A stretch of 64,000 nt of DNA from NCBI RefSeq assembly GCF_002117105.1, contig NZ_CP019343.1, positions 1,302,001 through 1,366,000 of the forward strand, read 5' to 3'. Made by a program: the position numbers and the translations under genes. The DNA comes from Oceanicoccus sagamiensis. Its GTDB lineage: Bacteria; Pseudomonadota; Gammaproteobacteria; Pseudomonadales; Dasaniaceae. Below, one piece after another: positions 53,421 through 63,516 of this stretch. Below the pieces are notes generated by a model. The model was given only the letters and a program-made list of their open reading frames with translations, was not told the DNA's origin and did no database searches. How positions within the stretch are numbered: position 1 is the first letter of the stretch; each line of letters begins with the position of its first letter.

Positions 53421-54572
53421 TTATCGAGAAAAGGTCTGACCCTGATCGCTTTCTGATTCATCTTCAAGGGTCAAGTCGCCAGCAATAGCATCAATCTGTG
53501 AGCTGCTATTTTCATCCCCCAACTTAATCATTAAGCGCAAGTCATTCGCCGAGTCAGCATGAGACAAAGCATCTTCATAAGTAATTTCTCCGGACTGATA
53601 CAACTCATACAAAGCCTGATCAAAAGTCTGCATACCTTGCTCGTTAGATTTTGACATCAAATCTTTTAAGGCATGCACTTCGCCTTTGCGGATTAAGTCC
53701 TGCGCTAAAGGGGTATTAATCAGAATTTCTACACAGGAACGACGACCTTTGCCATCCGGTGTTGGAATTAATTGCTGGGCCACCATCGCCCGTAAATTGA
53801 GCGACAGATCCATCCATAACTGGCGATGACGATCAGCGGGGAAAAAGTGCAAAATTCTATCCAGCGCCTGGTTAGCATTGTTAGCGTGCAAGGTACATAA
53901 GCAGAGGTGACCGGTTTCAGCAAAGGTGATCGCGTGCTCCATCGTTTCACGGGTACGCACCTCACCAATCATAATCACGTCAGGGGCCTGACGTAACATA
54001 TTTTTCAAGCCGATTTCAAAACTGTCGGTATCAATACCAACTTCACGTTGAGTAACAATACAACCTTCATGCTGGTGAATATATTCAATCGGATCTTCGA
54101 CAGAAATAATATGGCCTTTGGAGTTTCTATTACGATGCCCGATCATAGAAGCCAGAGACGTCGACTTACCCGCACCGGTTGCCCCGACAAAGACCACCAA
54201 ACCTCGTTTAACCATGGATAGGTCTTTAATCACATCCGGCAAACCTAAATCATCAATACGCGGGATAGTGGTTTCAATACGCCGCAACACCATGCCCGCC
54301 AGATTACGCTGGTAAAAAGCACTGACACGAAAACGGCCAATACCCCGAGCACTAATCGCAAAATTACATTCTTTATCGCGCACAAAGTCTCTGCGCTGGG
54401 ATTCGTTCATCACCCCCAAGACTGTCTCGCGGGTTTTTTCCGGACTTAGCGGACTGGTAGTCACGGGCAGTACGCGACCATGGACTTTTATAGACGGAGG
54501 TACACCGGCGGTGATAAATAAATCCGACGCCCCTTTTTCCACCATAATTTGTAATAACTTATCAATATCCAC
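53421..54572 (-). CDS. pilU: Type IV pilus retraction ATPase PilU
   Basis: A 383-residue secretion-type ATPase, paralogue of PilT. Walker A GATGAGKST, Asp box region ISVEDPIEYIHQHEG, Walker B VIMIGEVRTRETM and the His box LCTLHANNANQALDRI are present. The C-terminal tail of about 40 acidic residues is typical of PilU. It assists PilT in retraction. It follows pilT by 46 bases. Confidence 0.93.
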   Translation of the reverse strand: MDIDKLLQIMVEKGASDLFITAGVPPSIKVHGRVLPVTTSPLSPEKTRETVLGVMNESQRRDFVRDKECNFAISARGIGRFRVSAFYQRNLAGMVLRRIETTIPRIDDLGLPDVIKDLSMVKRGLVVFVGATGAGKSTSLASMIGHRNRNSKGHIISVEDPIEYIHQHEGCIVTQREVGIDTDSFEIGLKNMLRQAPDVIMIGEVRTRETMEHAITFAETGHLCLCTLHANNANQALDRILHFFPADRHRQLWMDLSLNLRAMVAQQLIPTPDGKGRRSCVEILINTPLAQDLIRKGEVHALKDLMSKSNEQGMQTFDQALYELYQSGEITYEDALSHADSANDLRLMIKLGDENSSSQIDAIAGDLTLEDESESDQGQTFSR

Positions 54573-54618
54573 TGTAAACTCCTGAACTCAATTCTTTAAC
54601 CACTAAACAAGAAAACCC

Positions 54619-55653
54619 TTAAAAGTTTTCCGGGAATCGAGCTTTCTCGCGAGCTACGTCGCGACTAATTAAACGCTTATCAATTAAATCCGTCAGACAT
54701 TGATCCATCGTTTGCATACCGACAGAACCACCGGTTTGAATCGCGGAATACATTTGTGCCACTTTATCTTCACGGATCAGATTACGAATAGCAGACGTAC
54801 CAATCATAATTTCATGGGCAGCCACACGGCCGCCGCCTGCTTTTTTCAATAGTGTTTGCGCAACGACCGCCTGCAAGGATTCCGACAGCATCGAACGCAC
54901 CATCGATTTTTCTTCCGCGGGGAATACATCAATAATACGGTCAATGGTTTTTGCCGCCGAGGTGGTGTGCAGCGTACCAAAAACCAGGTGACCGGTTTCT
55001 GCCGCGGTCATCGCCAGGCGGATGGTTTCCAAATCTCGCAGCTCGCCCACCAGAATAATATCGGGATCTTCACGCAGTGCTGAACGCAGAGCTTCATTAA
55101 AACCGTGGGTATCACGGTGCACCTCACGCTGGTTGACCAGACACTTTTTCGATTCATGGACAAATTCGATCGGGTCTTCAATGGTCAGTACATGTTCGTA
55201 TTTATTGTCATTGATATAGTCCATCATCGCTGCCAGCGTCGTGGACTTACCAGAACCGGTAGGCCCCGTTACCAGCACCAAGCCTCTGGGCACCATAGAA
55301 ACATCGCGAAATACCTGCCCCATACCCAACTCTTCCATCGATAGTACTTTAGAGGGGATGGTCCGAAATACCGCACCGGCACCGCGGTTCTGGTTAAAGG
55401 CGTTAACCCGGAAGCGCGCCACACCGGGGACTTCAAAGGAGAAATCCGTTTCCAGAAACTCTTCAAAGTCCTTGCGCTGCTTATCGTTCATAATCTCATA
55501 GATCAGGCTATGGACCTGCTTGTGCTCCATCGGCGGCAAATTAATCCGCCGGACATCACCATCCACCCGGATCATAGGAGGCAAACCCGCAGAAAGGTGT
55601 AAATCCGAAGCACCTTGCTTGGCGCTAAAGGCTAACAGTTCAGTAATATCCAT
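54619..55653 (-). CDS. pilT: Type IV pilus retraction ATPase PilT
   Basis: A 344-residue hexameric ATPase driving pilus disassembly. Walker A GPTGSGKST, LTIEDPIEFVHESKKC, the Walker B region IILVGELRDLETI, LVFGTLHTTSAAKTIDR and the retraction motif AIRNLIREDKVAQ are clear. The ATG at 55653 (MDITELLAFSAKQGASDLHL) with AAGGA five bases upstream is preferred to an upstream start at 55773 that would run through the promoter. Divergent from yggS, as in Pseudomonas. Confidence 0.95.
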   Translation of the reverse strand: MDITELLAFSAKQGASDLHLSAGLPPMIRVDGDVRRINLPPMEHKQVHSLIYEIMNDKQRKDFEEFLETDFSFEVPGVARFRVNAFNQNRGAGAVFRTIPSKVLSMEELGMGQVFRDVSMVPRGLVLVTGPTGSGKSTTLAAMMDYINDNKYEHVLTIEDPIEFVHESKKCLVNQREVHRDTHGFNEALRSALREDPDIILVGELRDLETIRLAMTAAETGHLVFGTLHTTSAAKTIDRIIDVFPAEEKSMVRSMLSESLQAVVAQTLLKKAGGGRVAAHEIMIGTSAIRNLIREDKVAQMYSAIQTGGSVGMQTMDQCLTDLIDKRLISRDVAREKARFPENF

Positions 55654-55841
55654 GATGATCCTTAATACATTTATCGTTTTATAGAAGAGGCTCAGGGCGT
55701 TTACAGTATAATGAAGCTTTGAGATTACGCCTTGATTGCCGAACCCGGGGTAGATAACTGTGATAAGAATCACAGATACTGCGTTAGCCAGCCCAGGCTG
55801 TGCATGTCGAGAGGCTAAAGAATGAACAGAAAACCAAGCCT

Positions 55842-56528
55842 ATGTCGCCATCGATTCCATTAAATATAGCAAAGCTCCAGCAACGCATCGCAGAAGCTGA
55901 GCAAAAATATCAGCGAAAGCCCGGTTCCGTGCAATTAATGGCGGTTAGCAAGACCCGCCCAGCGGCTATGATACGCGAGGCCGCGGCGGCAGGCGTCACC
56001 GAGGTGGGGGAGAATTATTTGCAGGAAGCCCTGGATAAACAGCAGGAACTGGCAGACCTGAAGCTGAACTGGCACTTTATCGGCCCGATCCAATCCAATA
56101 AAACACGCGCCATTGCCGAGCACTTTGACTGGGTCCATAGCGTCGACCGGCTAAAAATCGCCCAGCGCCTGAATGACCAGCGCCCGGCGGCTATGGCCCC
56201 CTTAAATATCTGCCTACAGGTGAATATCTGTGACGAGCCGAGCAAGTCCGGGCTGGGACTTACGCAACTGGAGGATCTGGCAGAGCAGCTGGTCGCCCTG
56301 CCCAATCTCAGCCTGCGAGGTTTAATGGCGATACCCCGAGCGACGGACGATATCACCGAGCAGCGGCGGGCCTTTGCCCTGCTCAGCAAGGCCCTTGATC
56401 AACTGCAACCCAAATACCCCAGCATGACCGTACTCTCTATGGGCATGTCTAAAGATATGGATGCCGCTATTGCCGAAGGGGCCTCCATTGTCCGTATTGG
56501 CACGGATATTTTTGGCCCGCGCCAATGA
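55842..56528 (+). CDS. yggS: PLP homeostasis protein YggS
   Basis: A 228-residue member of the PLP-binding YggS/PROSC family. The PLP lysine is in LMAVSKTRP; GENYLQEALDK and LSMGMSKDMDAAIAEGAS (phosphate site) follow. These proteins buffer pyridoxal phosphate. ATG 55842 is chosen over the in-frame GTG at 55800, which lacks a ribosome site. It leads yggS-proC-yggT. Confidence 0.92.
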   Translation: MSPSIPLNIAKLQQRIAEAEQKYQRKPGSVQLMAVSKTRPAAMIREAAAAGVTEVGENYLQEALDKQQELADLKLNWHFIGPIQSNKTRAIAEHFDWVHSVDRLKIAQRLNDQRPAAMAPLNICLQVNICDEPSKSGLGLTQLEDLAEQLVALPNLSLRGLMAIPRATDDITEQRRAFALLSKALDQLQPKYPSMTVLSMGMSKDMDAAIAEGASIVRIGTDIFGPRQ

Positions 56529-56593
56529 GATATTAGGCTGCTATACTGCTGCAACAAAAATAGATCATCTACCGGAAATTGAAGGATACTACC

Positions 56594-57424
56594 TTGTCTA
56601 ACCCTAACATTGCCTTTATCGGCGCAGGCAATATGGCCTCAAGCATTATTGGCGGCCTTGTGGCCAAAGGTTTTGATGCCAGCGCCATTACCGCCAGCGA
56701 CCCTTATCCGGAGTCCCTTGCCAATCTGCAAAAAGTGGCGCCGGTCAATATCACCGATAACAACCACCAGGCTATCGCCCATGCCGATGTTGTCGTGCTG
56801 GCCGTTAAGCCCCAGGTAATGAAGCCGGTACTGGAAGAGCTCGCCAGTAGCGCCCAGCAGCACAAACCCTTAATTATCTCCATTGCCGCGGGTATCGAAA
56901 GCAGCAGCCTGGATAAATGGCTGGGGGGCGCTATGCCCATTGTCCGCTGCATGCCCAATACGCCGGCGCTGGTTCAAAGTGGTGCTACCGCCCTGTTTGC
57001 CAACAGCAAGGTCACTGGTGAGCAAAAAACGCTGGCCGACACTATCCTGCGTGCCGTTGGCATTGCCCTGTGGGTCGATCAGGAAAGTGCGCTGGATGCA
57101 GTGACAGCCGTCTCAGGCAGTGGACCCGCCTATTTCTTTTTAGTGATGGAAGCCATGCAGGCTGCTGGTGAGCAATTAGGCTTAAGCGCCGATGTGGCCA
57201 AACAGCTGACGTTACAGACGGCTTTGGGCGCCGCACAGATGGCGATAGCCAGTGATGTTGAAACCGACGAACTGCGCCGCCGAGTGACTTCCCCCGGTGG
57301 CACCACCGCTGAAGCCATTAAAGTGTTTGAAGACGAAGGCTTAAGACAAACCTTTAACCGGGCATTAGTGGCCTGCCGTGACCGCTCTGAAGAGCTGGCA
57401 AAAATAATGGATAGCGACAGCTAA
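56594..57424 (+). CDS. proC: Pyrroline-5-carboxylate reductase
   Basis: A 276-residue NAD(P)H enzyme of the last proline step. IAFIGAGNMASSIIGGL is the dinucleotide fold, VLAVKPQVM and VSGSGPAYFFLVMEAMQ the family motif, and RRVTSPGGTTAEAI the C-terminal signature. The start is TTG at 56594: GAAGGA lies seven bases upstream, while an in-frame TTG at 56579 overlaps that ribosome site. Confidence 0.94.
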   Translation: MSNPNIAFIGAGNMASSIIGGLVAKGFDASAITASDPYPESLANLQKVAPVNITDNNHQAIAHADVVVLAVKPQVMKPVLEELASSAQQHKPLIISIAAGIESSSLDKWLGGAMPIVRCMPNTPALVQSGATALFANSKVTGEQKTLADTILRAVGIALWVDQESALDAVTAVSGSGPAYFFLVMEAMQAAGEQLGLSADVAKQLTLQTALGAAQMAIASDVETDELRRRVTSPGGTTAEAIKVFEDEGLRQTFNRALVACRDRSEELAKIMDSDS

Positions 57425-57473
57425 GCTATCTAATACCGTTAACCCACTCACACCCTGCAACAGGTACTATTTT

Positions 57474-58061
57474 ATGGGCGCTTTGCAAGATATTGGCAAT
57501 TTACTTATCCAGACATTTTTTAATCTCTATATTCTGGCTCTGTTGCTACGCCTGTTATTACAAGTAGCCAGAGCGGATTTTTATAATCCAATCTCACAAT
57601 TTTTAGTCAAGGCAACCCAGCCAGTACTGAAACCAGTGAGAGGAAAGATTCCCAGTATAGGCAGCATTGATACTGCGACTCTGGTTATCGTTTTACTGCT
57701 ACAAATTATTGCCACAGCACTGCTGGTTGTTATTCAAGGCTATGCCATACCCAACCCCCTCTCCTTACTGATCTGGGGTGCGCTCGGTACGGTGGGCATG
57801 GTCATTAATATTTATTTTGTGGCCATTCTGGCTTCAATTATTTTAAGCTGGGTGGCACCGGGCAGTTACAACCCTGCCATCTTGCTCTTGCATCAATTAA
57901 CCGAACCGGTGATGAAACCTTTCCGCAAGCTATTACCATCCATGGGTGGGCTGGACTTATCGCCGATCTTTGTTTTTCTAACCATTAATATATTGCAAAT
58001 TATTCTCAATCATTTGGCCGCCTCTACCGGCTTGCCGACAGCTTATGTGATTGGAATTTAG
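57474..58061 (+). CDS. yggT: YggT family membrane protein
   Basis: A 195-residue inner-membrane protein with two repeats, each two helices followed by the P-V-L-K-P / P-V-M-K-P-F-R loop: [16 protein letters not shown] and [22 protein letters not shown]. Proteins of this type are linked to osmotic stress and cell-envelope curvature, but the role is unsettled. AGGT lies nine bases before the ATG. Confidence 0.92.
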   Translation: MGALQDIGNLLIQTFFNLYILALLLRLLLQVARADFYNPISQFLVKATQPVLKPVRGKIPSIGSIDTATLVIVLLLQIIATALLVVIQGYAIPNPLSLLIWGALGTVGMVINIYFVAILASIILSWVAPGSYNPAILLLHQLTEPVMKPFRKLLPSMGGLDLSPIFVFLTINILQIILNHLAASTGLPTAYVIGI

Positions 58062-58096
58062 CCCGTTATATTTTCAACAAAGCATTGGACCAAACC

Positions 58097-59269
58097 ATGT
58101 CAGAGCAATCTGTCGACAACGTAGCAACCGAAAGCCAGCCACAGTCTATTGGTATTGTCACGCCACAAAGCCAACACTTCGATCAACCACTGGTGCTGGC
58201 CAGTGGCAGGGTGTTATCAGAATATGACGTCGTCTATGAGACCTATGGCGAATTAAACGCGGATAAATCCAATGCTATTTTAATTTGCCATGCCCTGTCG
58301 GGTCACCATCATGCCGCAGGCTTTCATCAAGGCGATAAAAAGCCCGGCTGGTGGGATCACTATATCGGCCCGGGTAAGCCTATCGATAGCCAGCGCTTTT
58401 TTATTGTTAGCATGAACAATCTTGGTGGTTGCCACGGCTCAACCGGCCCCACCTCGATTAACCCCGAGACAGGCAAGGCCTGGCAAAGTGATTTTCCACA
58501 TATGCGCTGTCGCGACTGGGTCAATAGCCAACGTAACTTAATGAAGCTGTTAGGCATTGATCAGTGGGCCGCCGTTATCGGTGGCAGTCTTGGCGGTATG
58601 CAAGCTATGCGCTGGGCACTGGAATATCCGGATGAACTGCGCCACTGCATAGTCATTGCCTCAGCCACCAAATTGACCGCGCAAAATATCGCCTTTAATG
58701 AAGTCGCCCGGCAAGCTATAAGCTCGGACCCGGATTTTCATGATGGTTTTTACATCGACCACAATGTCATTCCTAAAAGAGGACTACGACTGGCAAGAAT
58801 GGTTGGCCATATCACTTATTTATCTGAAGATGGTATGGGGCAGAAATTTGGCCGCGAACTAAAAGCCGGTTCTTTTATGCTCGGTTCTGATGATGATGTT
58901 GAATTTCAGGTTGAAAGTTATCTGCGCTATCAGGGGGATATGTTTTCAGAAGTCTTTGATGCTAACACCTATATCCTAATGACCAAGGCATTGGATTATT
59001 TTGATTTGGCCAGAGAATATGGTGACGATGCCATTGCCGCTTTCAGTCACGCCAAGTGCTCGTTTTTTGTGGTCTCGTTTACCTCTGACTGGCGATTTTC
59101 GACCCAGCGCTCACGGGAAATTGTTGACGCACTGGTCGCTGCCAATAAGCCGGTCAGCTATGCAGAAATTGAAGCGGACTTTGGTCACGATGCTTTTCTA
59201 ATCCCGAATAAACGCTATGAAAATGTCTTTCATGCCTATATGCAACGTGTTGCCGAGGGCTGCCAATAA
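58097..59269 (+). CDS. metX: Homoserine O-acyltransferase MetX
   Basis: A 390-residue alpha/beta-hydrolase-fold acyltransferase of methionine synthesis. [28 protein letters not shown] and the nucleophile elbow [19 protein letters not shown] are diagnostic; late DFGHDAFL supplies the histidine. Whether it uses acetyl- or succinyl-CoA cannot be read here; the Pseudomonas enzyme next to metW uses succinyl-CoA. ATG 58097 is preferred to a TTG at 58085. Confidence 0.93.
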   Translation: MSEQSVDNVATESQPQSIGIVTPQSQHFDQPLVLASGRVLSEYDVVYETYGELNADKSNAILICHALSGHHHAAGFHQGDKKPGWWDHYIGPGKPIDSQRFFIVSMNNLGGCHGSTGPTSINPETGKAWQSDFPHMRCRDWVNSQRNLMKLLGIDQWAAVIGGSLGGMQAMRWALEYPDELRHCIVIASATKLTAQNIAFNEVARQAISSDPDFHDGFYIDHNVIPKRGLRLARMVGHITYLSEDGMGQKFGRELKAGSFMLGSDDDVEFQVESYLRYQGDMFSEVFDANTYILMTKALDYFDLAREYGDDAIAAFSHAKCSFFVVSFTSDWRFSTQRSREIVDALVAANKPVSYAEIEADFGHDAFLIPNKRYENVFHAYMQRVAEGCQ

Positions 59270-59859
59270 TGCGCTTTGATTTAGAGGTTATTCCACACTG
59301 GATAAAACCGGGGTCGAGGGTACTGGACCTCGGCTGCGGTGATGGTGAGCTATTACAAAAACTGCAAAACGACAAGCAGGTTAATGGCTTAGGCATAGAA
59401 ATTGATGAAGAGCAAATTACCGCCTGTATTGGCAAAGGTTTAAATATTGTTGAACAGGATCTGAATAAGGGCCTGGCCAATTTCCAGGATGATAGCTTTG
59501 ATATTGTCGTTATGGCCCACGCCCTACAAACGCTGCATGACCCCCATGTCGTTATTGATGAAATGCTGCGGGTCGGCAAAGAGTGTATCGTCACCTTTCC
59601 TAATTTTGCCCACTGGTCTTGTCGGCTACACCTCAATACCAAAGGCAGAATGCCGGTCTCCAAGTTTATGCCTTACAGCTGGTACGACACACCCAATATC
59701 CACTTTTGTACGGTAAAAGATTTTGAAGTACTCTGTGCGGAAAATGCTATCAAGGTGCTTTCAAGTACCGTCGTCAGCCATGATAGCAGTGAAAGTTTTT
59801 TAGGTGCCTTACTACCCAATCTATTTGGGGTAACAGCGGTTTACCATATCAGTCGATAA
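59269..59859 (+). CDS. metW: Methionine biosynthesis protein MetW
   Basis: A 196-residue methyltransferase-fold protein. VLDLGCGDGELLQKL is motif I, followed by GIEIDEEQI. MetW is needed for MetX activity in related bacteria and is not thought to make methionine itself. Its ATG overlaps the metX stop as TAATG, suggesting translational coupling and equal amounts. Confidence 0.93.
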   Translation: MRFDLEVIPHWIKPGSRVLDLGCGDGELLQKLQNDKQVNGLGIEIDEEQITACIGKGLNIVEQDLNKGLANFQDDSFDIVVMAHALQTLHDPHVVIDEMLRVGKECIVTFPNFAHWSCRLHLNTKGRMPVSKFMPYSWYDTPNIHFCTVKDFEVLCAENAIKVLSSTVVSHDSSESFLGALLPNLFGVTAVYHISR

Positions 59860-59871
59860 CAGGCATTGATT

Positions 59872-60309
59872 ATGTTTAGAAAATTATTGTTTTTAGTCGC
59901 CCTGGCTTTCGGCAATCTGGCTGTGGCACAACCAGACACAACGAAAGTGTTTGGTGACTACGATGTACATTACAGCGTTTTAAACTCTACGTTTATTAGC
60001 CCTACTGTTGCTCAAACCTACGGCATTGTTCGCGGCAAAGATCGCGCATTGATAAATATTGCGGTTAGGCAGCGTTTAGAACGCGGCGAAACCAGGGCCA
60101 AAAAATCCATGGTCTCCGGCAGCAGTTCTGATTTAATTCATTCAGCGCCATTAAATTTTACTGAGATTGTTGAGCAGGATGCGATTTACTATATCGCTGA
60201 ACTGCGCTTTAACAATAAGGAACTACGTACCTTTACTATCAGCATCCAGCCGGATGCCAATATTGCGCCCTATACATTAAAGTTTAATAAAACCCTTTAT
60301 TTCAACTAA
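59872..60309 (+). CDS. DUF4426 periplasmic protein
   Basis: A 145-residue protein with a signal peptide (MFRKLLFLVALAFGNLAVAQ). The mature part (FGDYDVHYSVLNSTFISPTVAQTYGI) is a beta-rich domain of the DUF4426 family, commonly found between metW and rdgB. ATG 59872 with CAGG eight bases upstream is chosen over a TTG six bases earlier. Function unknown. Confidence 0.85.
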   Translation: MFRKLLFLVALAFGNLAVAQPDTTKVFGDYDVHYSVLNSTFISPTVAQTYGIVRGKDRALINIAVRQRLERGETRAKKSMVSGSSSDLIHSAPLNFTEIVEQDAIYYIAELRFNNKELRTFTISIQPDANIAPYTLKFNKTLYFN

Positions 60310-60318
60310 TTATTTGTT

Positions 60319-60909
60319 ATGAAAAAAATTGTTCTCGCCAGCGGCAACAAAGGCAAGTTAAACGAATTTCAGCAACTGCTCGGTGACAGTGGTTTTGAGG
60401 TAATTCCACAGTCTCACTTCGATGTCCCCGATGCTATCGAAGATGGCCTAAGTTTTGTCGAAAATGCTATTATCAAAGCCCGCCACGCAGCAAAACTGAC
60501 TGGCCTCCCTGCCATTGCCGATGACTCCGGACTTGAGGTTGATGCACTCAATGGCCAGCCCGGCATTTACTCAGCACGCTTTGCTGGCGAAGGCGCAACG
60601 GACCCGCGCAATAATGAAAAGTTATTAGCCGATCTTAAAGATATTCCCGACGCTGAACGCAGCGCTCGTTTTCAATGCCTGTTAGTTTTCCTTCGCCATG
60701 AATATGACCCCACTCCTGTTATTTGCCAAGGAACTTGGGAAGGTCGAATTTTGTTTGAACAACATGGTGACAATGGCTTTGGTTATGACCCGTTATTCTG
60801 GGTGCCTGAGAAAGGCTGTAGTTCTGCCCAGTTGCCATCAGCGGTTAAAAACCGCATTAGTCATCGAGGTAAGGCTATGCAGTTGTTGCTAGGGAGAATC
60901 GCTGAGTAG
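60319..60909 (+). CDS. rdgB: XTP/dITP diphosphatase RdgB
   Basis: A 196-residue Ham1-family house-cleaning nucleotidase that removes deaminated purine triphosphates. LASGNKGKLNEFQQLL, ADDSGLEVDALNGQPGIYSARF and the C-terminal NGFGYDPLFWVP and KNRISHRGKAMQ are diagnostic. Nine bases after the DUF4426 gene; same order as in Pseudomonas. Confidence 0.94.
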   Translation: MKKIVLASGNKGKLNEFQQLLGDSGFEVIPQSHFDVPDAIEDGLSFVENAIIKARHAAKLTGLPAIADDSGLEVDALNGQPGIYSARFAGEGATDPRNNEKLLADLKDIPDAERSARFQCLLVFLRHEYDPTPVICQGTWEGRILFEQHGDNGFGYDPLFWVPEKGCSSAQLPSAVKNRISHRGKAMQLLLGRIAE

Positions 60910-60936
60910 CAGGTTTAGTGAGCACTGGGAGTGGGT

Positions 60937-60984
60937 GGGCGCTTCCGGGGCCATCGATGGCAGGGATGGCGAAAAGCGCTCCCC
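60937..60984. repeat. Imperfect inverted repeat downstream of rdgB
   Basis: GCGCTT at 60939-60944 pairs with AAGCGC at 60974-60979, and the flanking G-rich and C-rich stretches extend it. The loop holds CCATCGATGGC followed by GGGATGGC. It may act as a terminator or be a dispersed repeat, but there is no T run. Confidence 0.4.
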
Positions 60985-61126
60985 GCAAGCCCCCAGCCAC
61001 CTCAACTCGTTCCCGCACTGTCAACTCACCCAATCACTGGTAAAAACCCAAATCTATGCTTGAATTAACAAACCTGTAAAACAAATAACGCCCCCAACAA
61101 AAGCCAATAAACGATAGCTGGTAATA

Positions 61127-62395
61127 ATGAAAAAAGTCCTGATTGTTGAAGATAGCAGTACCGTCACCAAGATCCTTAAGCACCTGATTAAACAGCACCC
61201 GGATATCACGGCATTATTTGCTGGCAGCCTTGCCGAGGGCCAGGCCCTTTATGAACAATATGGCGATGAAATATTTGCCGGGATTATTGATCTTAACCTG
61301 CCCGACGCCCCCAATGGCGAGATGGTGGATTATCTATTACATAAAGAGCTGCCCGTCATTGTACTCACCGCCAACTACCAGGAAGACAGGCGCGAGCAGT
61401 TACTGGACAAAGGCATCGTTGATTACATTATTAAAGAGAGTCGCTATTCCTATAACTATGCCCTGAACTTAATCCACCGGTTGGAAAAAAACCAGACGAT
61501 AAAAATTCTTATTGCTGAAGACTCTCGTCCAACTCGCACCTTTATCAAAGCCTTGCTGGAAAAACATCTTTATCAGGTCATGGAAGCCTCCAATGGTCTG
61601 GAAGCGTTAGACGTCCTTAAAGACAACCCGGATATCAAATTATTAATTACCGACTACCATATGCCCGAAATGGATGGCTTTGATTTGGTGAGAGCCATTC
61701 GCCACAATGTGGATAAATCCGGGCTGGTTATTATTGGCTTGTCAGGCGAAGGCAAAGGCTCTTTGTCGGCTAAATTTATTAAAAACGGCGCCAATGACTT
61801 TTTGCAAAAACCTTTTTCCCATGAAGAACTGTATTGCCGGGTCATGCACAATATTGAAGAGCTGGAACTGATTGAACAAATCCAAGATACCGCCAACCGC
61901 GACTACCTGACCAATCTACATAACCGCCGTTATTATTTTGATAAGGGCGAAGTCCTTTATAACAATGCGGTTAATAATGACACCCCCTTTGCTGTTGCCA
62001 TGATTGATATTGATCACTTTAAGCAAATCAATGATAACTACGGTCACGAAGCCGGTGATAAGGTATTAGTCTTTTTAGCGGAAGAACTTAGACTGGCCTT
62101 TTCCCGCTTTGTTGTGGCCAGACTTGGCGGCGAAGAGTTTTCTATTTTAATGCCCGGCCTAAGCAATGAGCAGGCCTTTACGCTATTGGATAAATTCCGC
62201 GGCATGGCCTCTGCAATGACTATTGATATTAATGCCGACGATGGCGAGCTGTTAAATATCTCTCTTAGCATGGGGGTTACCAATTACCTCCATGAAAGTC
62301 TGGACCAGCAACTGCATTATGCCGACCAATTACTGTATCGCGCCAAGGAAGCGGGCCGCAATATGGTCGTCGGTGATGAAGATGCCGATGAGTAA
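61127..62395 (+). CDS. REC-REC-GGDEF response regulator (diguanylate cyclase)
   Basis: A 422-residue soluble protein. The first receiver (1-118) has D8-D9-type acid pocket VEDSS, phospho-acceptor D55, and lysine K103 in IIKES. The second (124-243) has D176 in ITDYHMPEMDG and K228 in QKPFS. A GGDEF domain follows with GGEEF at 334-338 and IDIDHFKQINDNYGHEAGD upstream. The RxxD inhibition site is absent. This PleD-like layout suggests phosphorylation-controlled c-di-GMP synthesis; no cognate kinase is adjacent. Confidence 0.9.
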   Translation: MKKVLIVEDSSTVTKILKHLIKQHPDITALFAGSLAEGQALYEQYGDEIFAGIIDLNLPDAPNGEMVDYLLHKELPVIVLTANYQEDRREQLLDKGIVDYIIKESRYSYNYALNLIHRLEKNQTIKILIAEDSRPTRTFIKALLEKHLYQVMEASNGLEALDVLKDNPDIKLLITDYHMPEMDGFDLVRAIRHNVDKSGLVIIGLSGEGKGSLSAKFIKNGANDFLQKPFSHEELYCRVMHNIEELELIEQIQDTANRDYLTNLHNRRYYFDKGEVLYNNAVNNDTPFAVAMIDIDHFKQINDNYGHEAGDKVLVFLAEELRLAFSRFVVARLGGEEFSILMPGLSNEQAFTLLDKFRGMASAMTIDINADDGELLNISLSMGVTNYLHESLDQQLHYADQLLYRAKEAGRNMVVGDEDADE

Positions 62396-62465
62396 TGGCT
62401 CAAGACTATCTTAAGCGTAGCCACTATCATATCATTCACTTTCCGCCGTACTCTTTAGGTCTACT

Positions 62466-63509
62466 ATGAAACATCTCGCTCTACTTTTTATCACCTTCGT
62501 TATGAGTGGCTGCACCGCTGCCGCCGACCTTAGCACTATTTTTAAGCGGGTTGACCCTGCGGTTGTTGTTATCCAAACCAAGGAGTCGGTCACTCTGGAA
62601 TCCAAACAGGGTGTAAAAAAAATTAATACCGGCGGTCTGGGCTCGGGCATTATTATTGATAAAAGCGGTTTAGTGATGACTGCCGCTCATGTGGTGGAAA
62701 ATGCCGATCAGGTCAAAATCAGCCTGGCGGATGGCAGAGAATTTTCTGCCACCATTATTTCTGCATCCACTATGGCTGATGTCGCACTGATACAAATTAA
62801 TGAGCCACCGGATGATTTGGTATTTGTTAAACCCTGGGATTCTGATCAGGTTAAAACGGGGGAGCAGGTTTTTGTTATTGGCTCGCCCTACGGCCTTGAG
62901 CACACCTTAACCGTCGGCTATTTAAGCGGCCGCCGCATTACTGATGGTGAAGAGAGCTTAATGGATCTGGAGTTTTTGCAAACCGACGCCGCTGTTAACC
63001 AAGGTAATTCCGGCGGCCCCTTATTTAATAAAGAGGGTCGACTGATTGGTATTGTGAGCCATATTCGCACCCAAAGCGGCGGCAACGAAGGCCTTGGCTT
63101 TGCCGCCAGTATTAATATGGCCAAAAGCCTGATGCTGGATGAAGGCCCCTTTTGGTTTGGCGCCCAATTTATTGCATTAACAGAAAAACTCACCCAGGCA
63201 TTAAATATCCCCTACAAAGAAGGCTTATTGGTACAACGGGTGGCCAAGGGGTCTATCGGTGATGCTCTGGGACTTAGGGAAGGAACACTGCCCGTTAAAA
63301 TCAAGGACAACACCGTTTTACTCGGTGGCGATGTTCTGGTCGAAATAGGCGGTGATACGATTTATATTAATCGCGCCGGGCGCAATCGCCTGTTTGACTA
63401 TATTCACTCCATCCCCCCCGGCGGCGAAATGACGGTAACTGTGATGCGTGGTGGTAAAAAAGTGGTGCTTAGCGCAACCATTCCCGACCGCAGGGATTTG
63501 TTCAATTAA
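62466..63509 (+). CDS. Lipoprotein trypsin-like serine protease with PDZ-like tail
   Basis: A 347-residue HtrA/DegP-type (S1C) protease. The signal MKHLALLFITFVMSGC has a lipobox with C16, so it is likely membrane-anchored. The triad is H75 (TAAHVVEN), D105 (MADVALIQ) and S182 (GNSGGPL). A single C-terminal PDZ-like domain (about 230-345, GGDVLVEIGGDTI ... PPGGEMTVTVMRGG) follows. Shorter than DegP and DegQ and with just one PDZ, it resembles DegS in layout but carries a lipobox. Target unknown. Confidence 0.87.
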   Translation: MKHLALLFITFVMSGCTAAADLSTIFKRVDPAVVVIQTKESVTLESKQGVKKINTGGLGSGIIIDKSGLVMTAAHVVENADQVKISLADGREFSATIISASTMADVALIQINEPPDDLVFVKPWDSDQVKTGEQVFVIGSPYGLEHTLTVGYLSGRRITDGEESLMDLEFLQTDAAVNQGNSGGPLFNKEGRLIGIVSHIRTQSGGNEGLGFAASINMAKSLMLDEGPFWFGAQFIALTEKLTQALNIPYKEGLLVQRVAKGSIGDALGLREGTLPVKIKDNTVLLGGDVLVEIGGDTIYINRAGRNRLFDYIHSIPPGGEMTVTVMRGGKKVVLSATIPDRRDLFN

Positions 63510-63516
63510 TCGCGTT

